Below, piece after piece: positions 61,729 through 64,000 of a stretch of DNA of 64,000 bases; the stretch's first letter is position 1, and each line of letters starts with the position of its first letter. This stretch comes from Archilochus colubris (taxonomy: Eukaryota > Chordata > Aves > Apodiformes > Trochilidae). The DNA lies in assembly GCA_023079485.1 (NCBI GenBank), contig CM041090.1:34064874-34128873 (forward strand), written 5' to 3'. The notes beneath the pieces are model-generated. The model was given only the letters and a program-made list of their open reading frames with translations, did not search any database and was not told the DNA's origin. A program made the position numbers and the translations under genes.

Positions 61729-62252
61729 TCATTGAGTCCAACTGTAAACCTAACACTGCCAAGTCCACCACTAAACCATATTGCTGAGCACAACATCTAC
61801 ACAACTTTTAAGAATTTCCAGGAGTGCTGATTCAACTGCTTCCTGGACAGCCTGTTCCAATGCTTCACAAAACATTTGGTGATGAAATTGTTCCTAAAAT
61901 ACAATCTAAACCTCCCCTGGTGCAACTCTAGGCCATTTACTCTTCTCCTGGAGCATCTTACATGGGAGAAGAGACTGACACCCACCTCACTGCAGCCTCT
62001 TTTCAGATAGTAGAGAGGCTCCCCTGAGCCTCCTTTTCTTCAGGCTAAACCACCTCAGTTCCCTCAGCTGCTCCTCACTTGTGCTCGAGGCCCTTCACCA
62101 GCTTGGTGCAGCACCTCAATGCTCTCTTGTCATGAACACAGTATTCAAGATGAGGGGATCAACCACTTGCCAGTCCTACTGACCAGACTGGATCTGAGAC
62201 AAGCCAGGATGCTGTTGGCCTTCTTGGCCACTTGGGCACATTGCTAGCTGCT
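61729..62252 (-). mobile_element. CR1 fragment, minus strand
   Basis: About 520 bp of CR1 in reverse orientation. From the high-coordinate side it encodes the ORF2 C-terminal region (a 62-codon open piece at 61985-61797 reads NGLELHQGRFRLYFRNNFIT and VKHWNRLSRKQ). It ends at the low-coordinate side with the GTTGGACTCAATGATCTTAA style 3' UTR. The terminal octamers are missing or decayed, and several frame breaks lie between 61985 and 62252. It is a fourth 3'-end type in this window. Confidence 0.94.
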
Positions 62253-64000
62253 TCTCTCTGATGGCAAAAGGAAAGTATGTTCTGAAAAGAGACAAGTTTT
62301 CTGGGAATTAACTTTTGTTTTTAACACTGCATATTTTCAGCTGAAATAGAGAAGAACTGGGAAGATATTTAGCATTCAGCAACAGTTGCATTAGAGCAGC
62401 TTGCTTAGGAATCACCTTTCTTTTTGCAAAAGGTGATGTGTTTCCATACATCAGTTTGCCATTTTGGAAAAGTTGTGAAGTGGCTATTCTGTAATTCATT
62501 TTCTTCCTCGGGAAATTAGATGACCTCCTTGATACTTATGTGGCACTTTTTGTTCATTATCTTGGCTTTAAAGACTGTTGACTCCTTAAGATTGGCCATT
62601 GGTCAGACAGACCCTATGAATGTTCAAGGTCAAGACTGTATTACATTAAGAATAATCCTGGTTGGATAGAAACATGCATTCCTCATTAAGGCAGCCATCG
62701 TAGAAAATAAGATTATAGTCGTATAAATCTGATTGTGTCTGTGCTTGAGTGAGGTAGTGTCTCAGTCTTCAATTTCCCAGTGTACAAACTGCCATATGTT
62801 GCAGGAATCTGGGAACTTTTTCTGTGGCAAAGAGAAAGGAAGAGCCTAGGGCAGTAGACGTGACACTGAATGAAAAAACTGTGAATATGTTGAAGGATGA
62901 CAGAGGAATTTCTTTTGGTGACAAATCTACTTTTCTAACCCATTTCTTTAAAAGAAATTGAACAGTGAGTGTCTGCCACCTTTTGCTGTCTATCAGACTG
63001 AATGTAACATTAATTTAGGAGAAGTGATCTCAGGAGCAGGTTTTGCTAGGAAAGGAAATGAAAGACTAGATGCAGTGAAAAATACTGCTTTATCTGGTCC
63101 CAGTATCCAAGCAGTTAAAGAATTTCAGTGATGTTTCATCATCTCTCCCTTTGTTAATCCATTTTCCAGAGAGACAACAAGAAGGATGGTTTAGACAGAT
63201 AAATACAATTGATGATGTAATGAAAAAAGTCAGGAAACAATTACAAAACCTTTTTTATGAAATGTTTTATGAGACTGTATTTGCATCTGGGGAATATTAG
63301 AGTAAATATTGTGCAGGGAAATTAGTTTTAATTTCATACTAACGGAAAAATCAATTCGGTTCTAATTGGGTTATGATTTTTAAAATACAATCAGGCAGTC
63401 ATTTCAGTGTTTTGATTAGATTGTTCTATCATTTGTTTGGGTTTTGATAAATACTACTTCAGAAAATGCCTTTCAACACAAAAGCCTCTCTGCAGCAGAA
63501 CAGGTTTGATTTCAGAGAATTATTCTAAAAGCAGTAGTATAAAAATGTTTTAAGTGGGTCATTGGCTGAAAGCAATCTGGGTCTAGTGAGTAGAATTATA
63601 GTGATTTGGTCTGTAATGTAATGGGAGTGTGGAGGGGAGGAATTGTTGCTACTTCTTTAATTTGTACCTGTTCAATAATTTTTTGCAACTTCTTTTGGCC
63701 AAAACAAAGAAAAATCCCTTCATTAATTAATATTTGTAAGGAAATTAGCAGAGGGCATAATTTTTTCCTGCAATGACATACTGGAGTGTTTCTTGACATT
63801 GCAACATACAAGCTGGCAAGGCTTTCCACAACTTTTTATATAAAATATACCCTGAAAGAACTAGAAAGAAAATCACAGCAGCATATTAAGACTGTGATCT
63901 TCAAGCTGCCTTTGAAAATCTTAGCCAAGATCATTATGTAAAACTCTCTCAAAGCACAATACTAACAAAAAAAGTGTGTGTGTGTGTTCAATCTATATAG
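62253..64000. other. Unique non-coding DNA to window end
   Basis: No gene is visible. (GT)7 at 63974-63987 is a minimal dinucleotide repeat. ATTA/TAAT-rich sequence at about 63300-63420 is non-repetitive. Confidence 0.65.

Noticed and set aside
1..64000. tRNA, snRNA or microRNA genes
   Set aside because: No cloverleaf with A/B boxes, no snRNA words and no familiar microRNA seed-plus-hairpin was found by eye. A covariance-model scan would be needed to exclude weak ones.

Overview
The window looks like avian nuclear DNA. It is AT-rich and CpG-poor, and it is scattered with CR1 (chicken repeat 1) LINE retrotransposon copies that carry the diagnostic 3' end: a GATGATCT..GGTCCCTTCCAACC block followed by ATTCTATG-type octamers. 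CR1 of several subfamilies, very few recent elements of other kinds, and faint remnants of older amniote repeats fit a bird. I cannot tell the order or species. I see no intact host protein-coding gene, CpG island, rRNA, recognisable tRNA or CRISPR. The window is best read as a gene desert or the inside of a very large intron.

Layout. 1-12.6 kb is mostly unique sequence with one GC-richer, CT-tract-bearing patch at 3.5-4.0 kb that may be a worn LTR. At 12.6 kb there is a fragment of an old amniote repeat. 13.39-14.93 kb holds the best element in the window: a 5'-truncated CR1 carrying the reverse transcriptase (RT) and C-terminal part of ORF2 plus its 3' end. It is broken by one premature stop (a likely CpG-decay CGA to TGA) and one single-base deletion. 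Further CR1 pieces lie at 17.3, 24.7 (minus), 29.8, 36.9-37.5, 38.4-38.7, 52.8 and 61.7-62.25 kb (minus). They show at least four different 3'-end types, so they came from several waves of retrotransposition. A much older CR1-like 3' end (28.3 kb, minus) and three fragments of another ancient repeat (12.6, 42.7-43.0 and 61.4 kb) pre-date them.

The rest is unique AT-rich DNA with simple repeats: an 86-bp (TA)n array at 52.2 kb, T24C7 at 49.6 kb, two (GTTT)n runs, and T14A10 at 61.2 kb. Two minus-strand open stretches (about 32.05-32.26 kb and 35.64-36.04 kb) look more protein-like than their surroundings and are flagged as weak candidate exons or pseudogene pieces. A run of eight CpGs in unrepeated sequence near 59.0-59.4 kb, and a calm non-repetitive stretch at 39.3-39.9 kb, are candidates for conserved regulatory DNA. 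There is no operon-like or multi-gene system here. What the genes do together reduces to one point: the CR1 copies are dead passengers, and I saw nothing that amounts to a new biological system.
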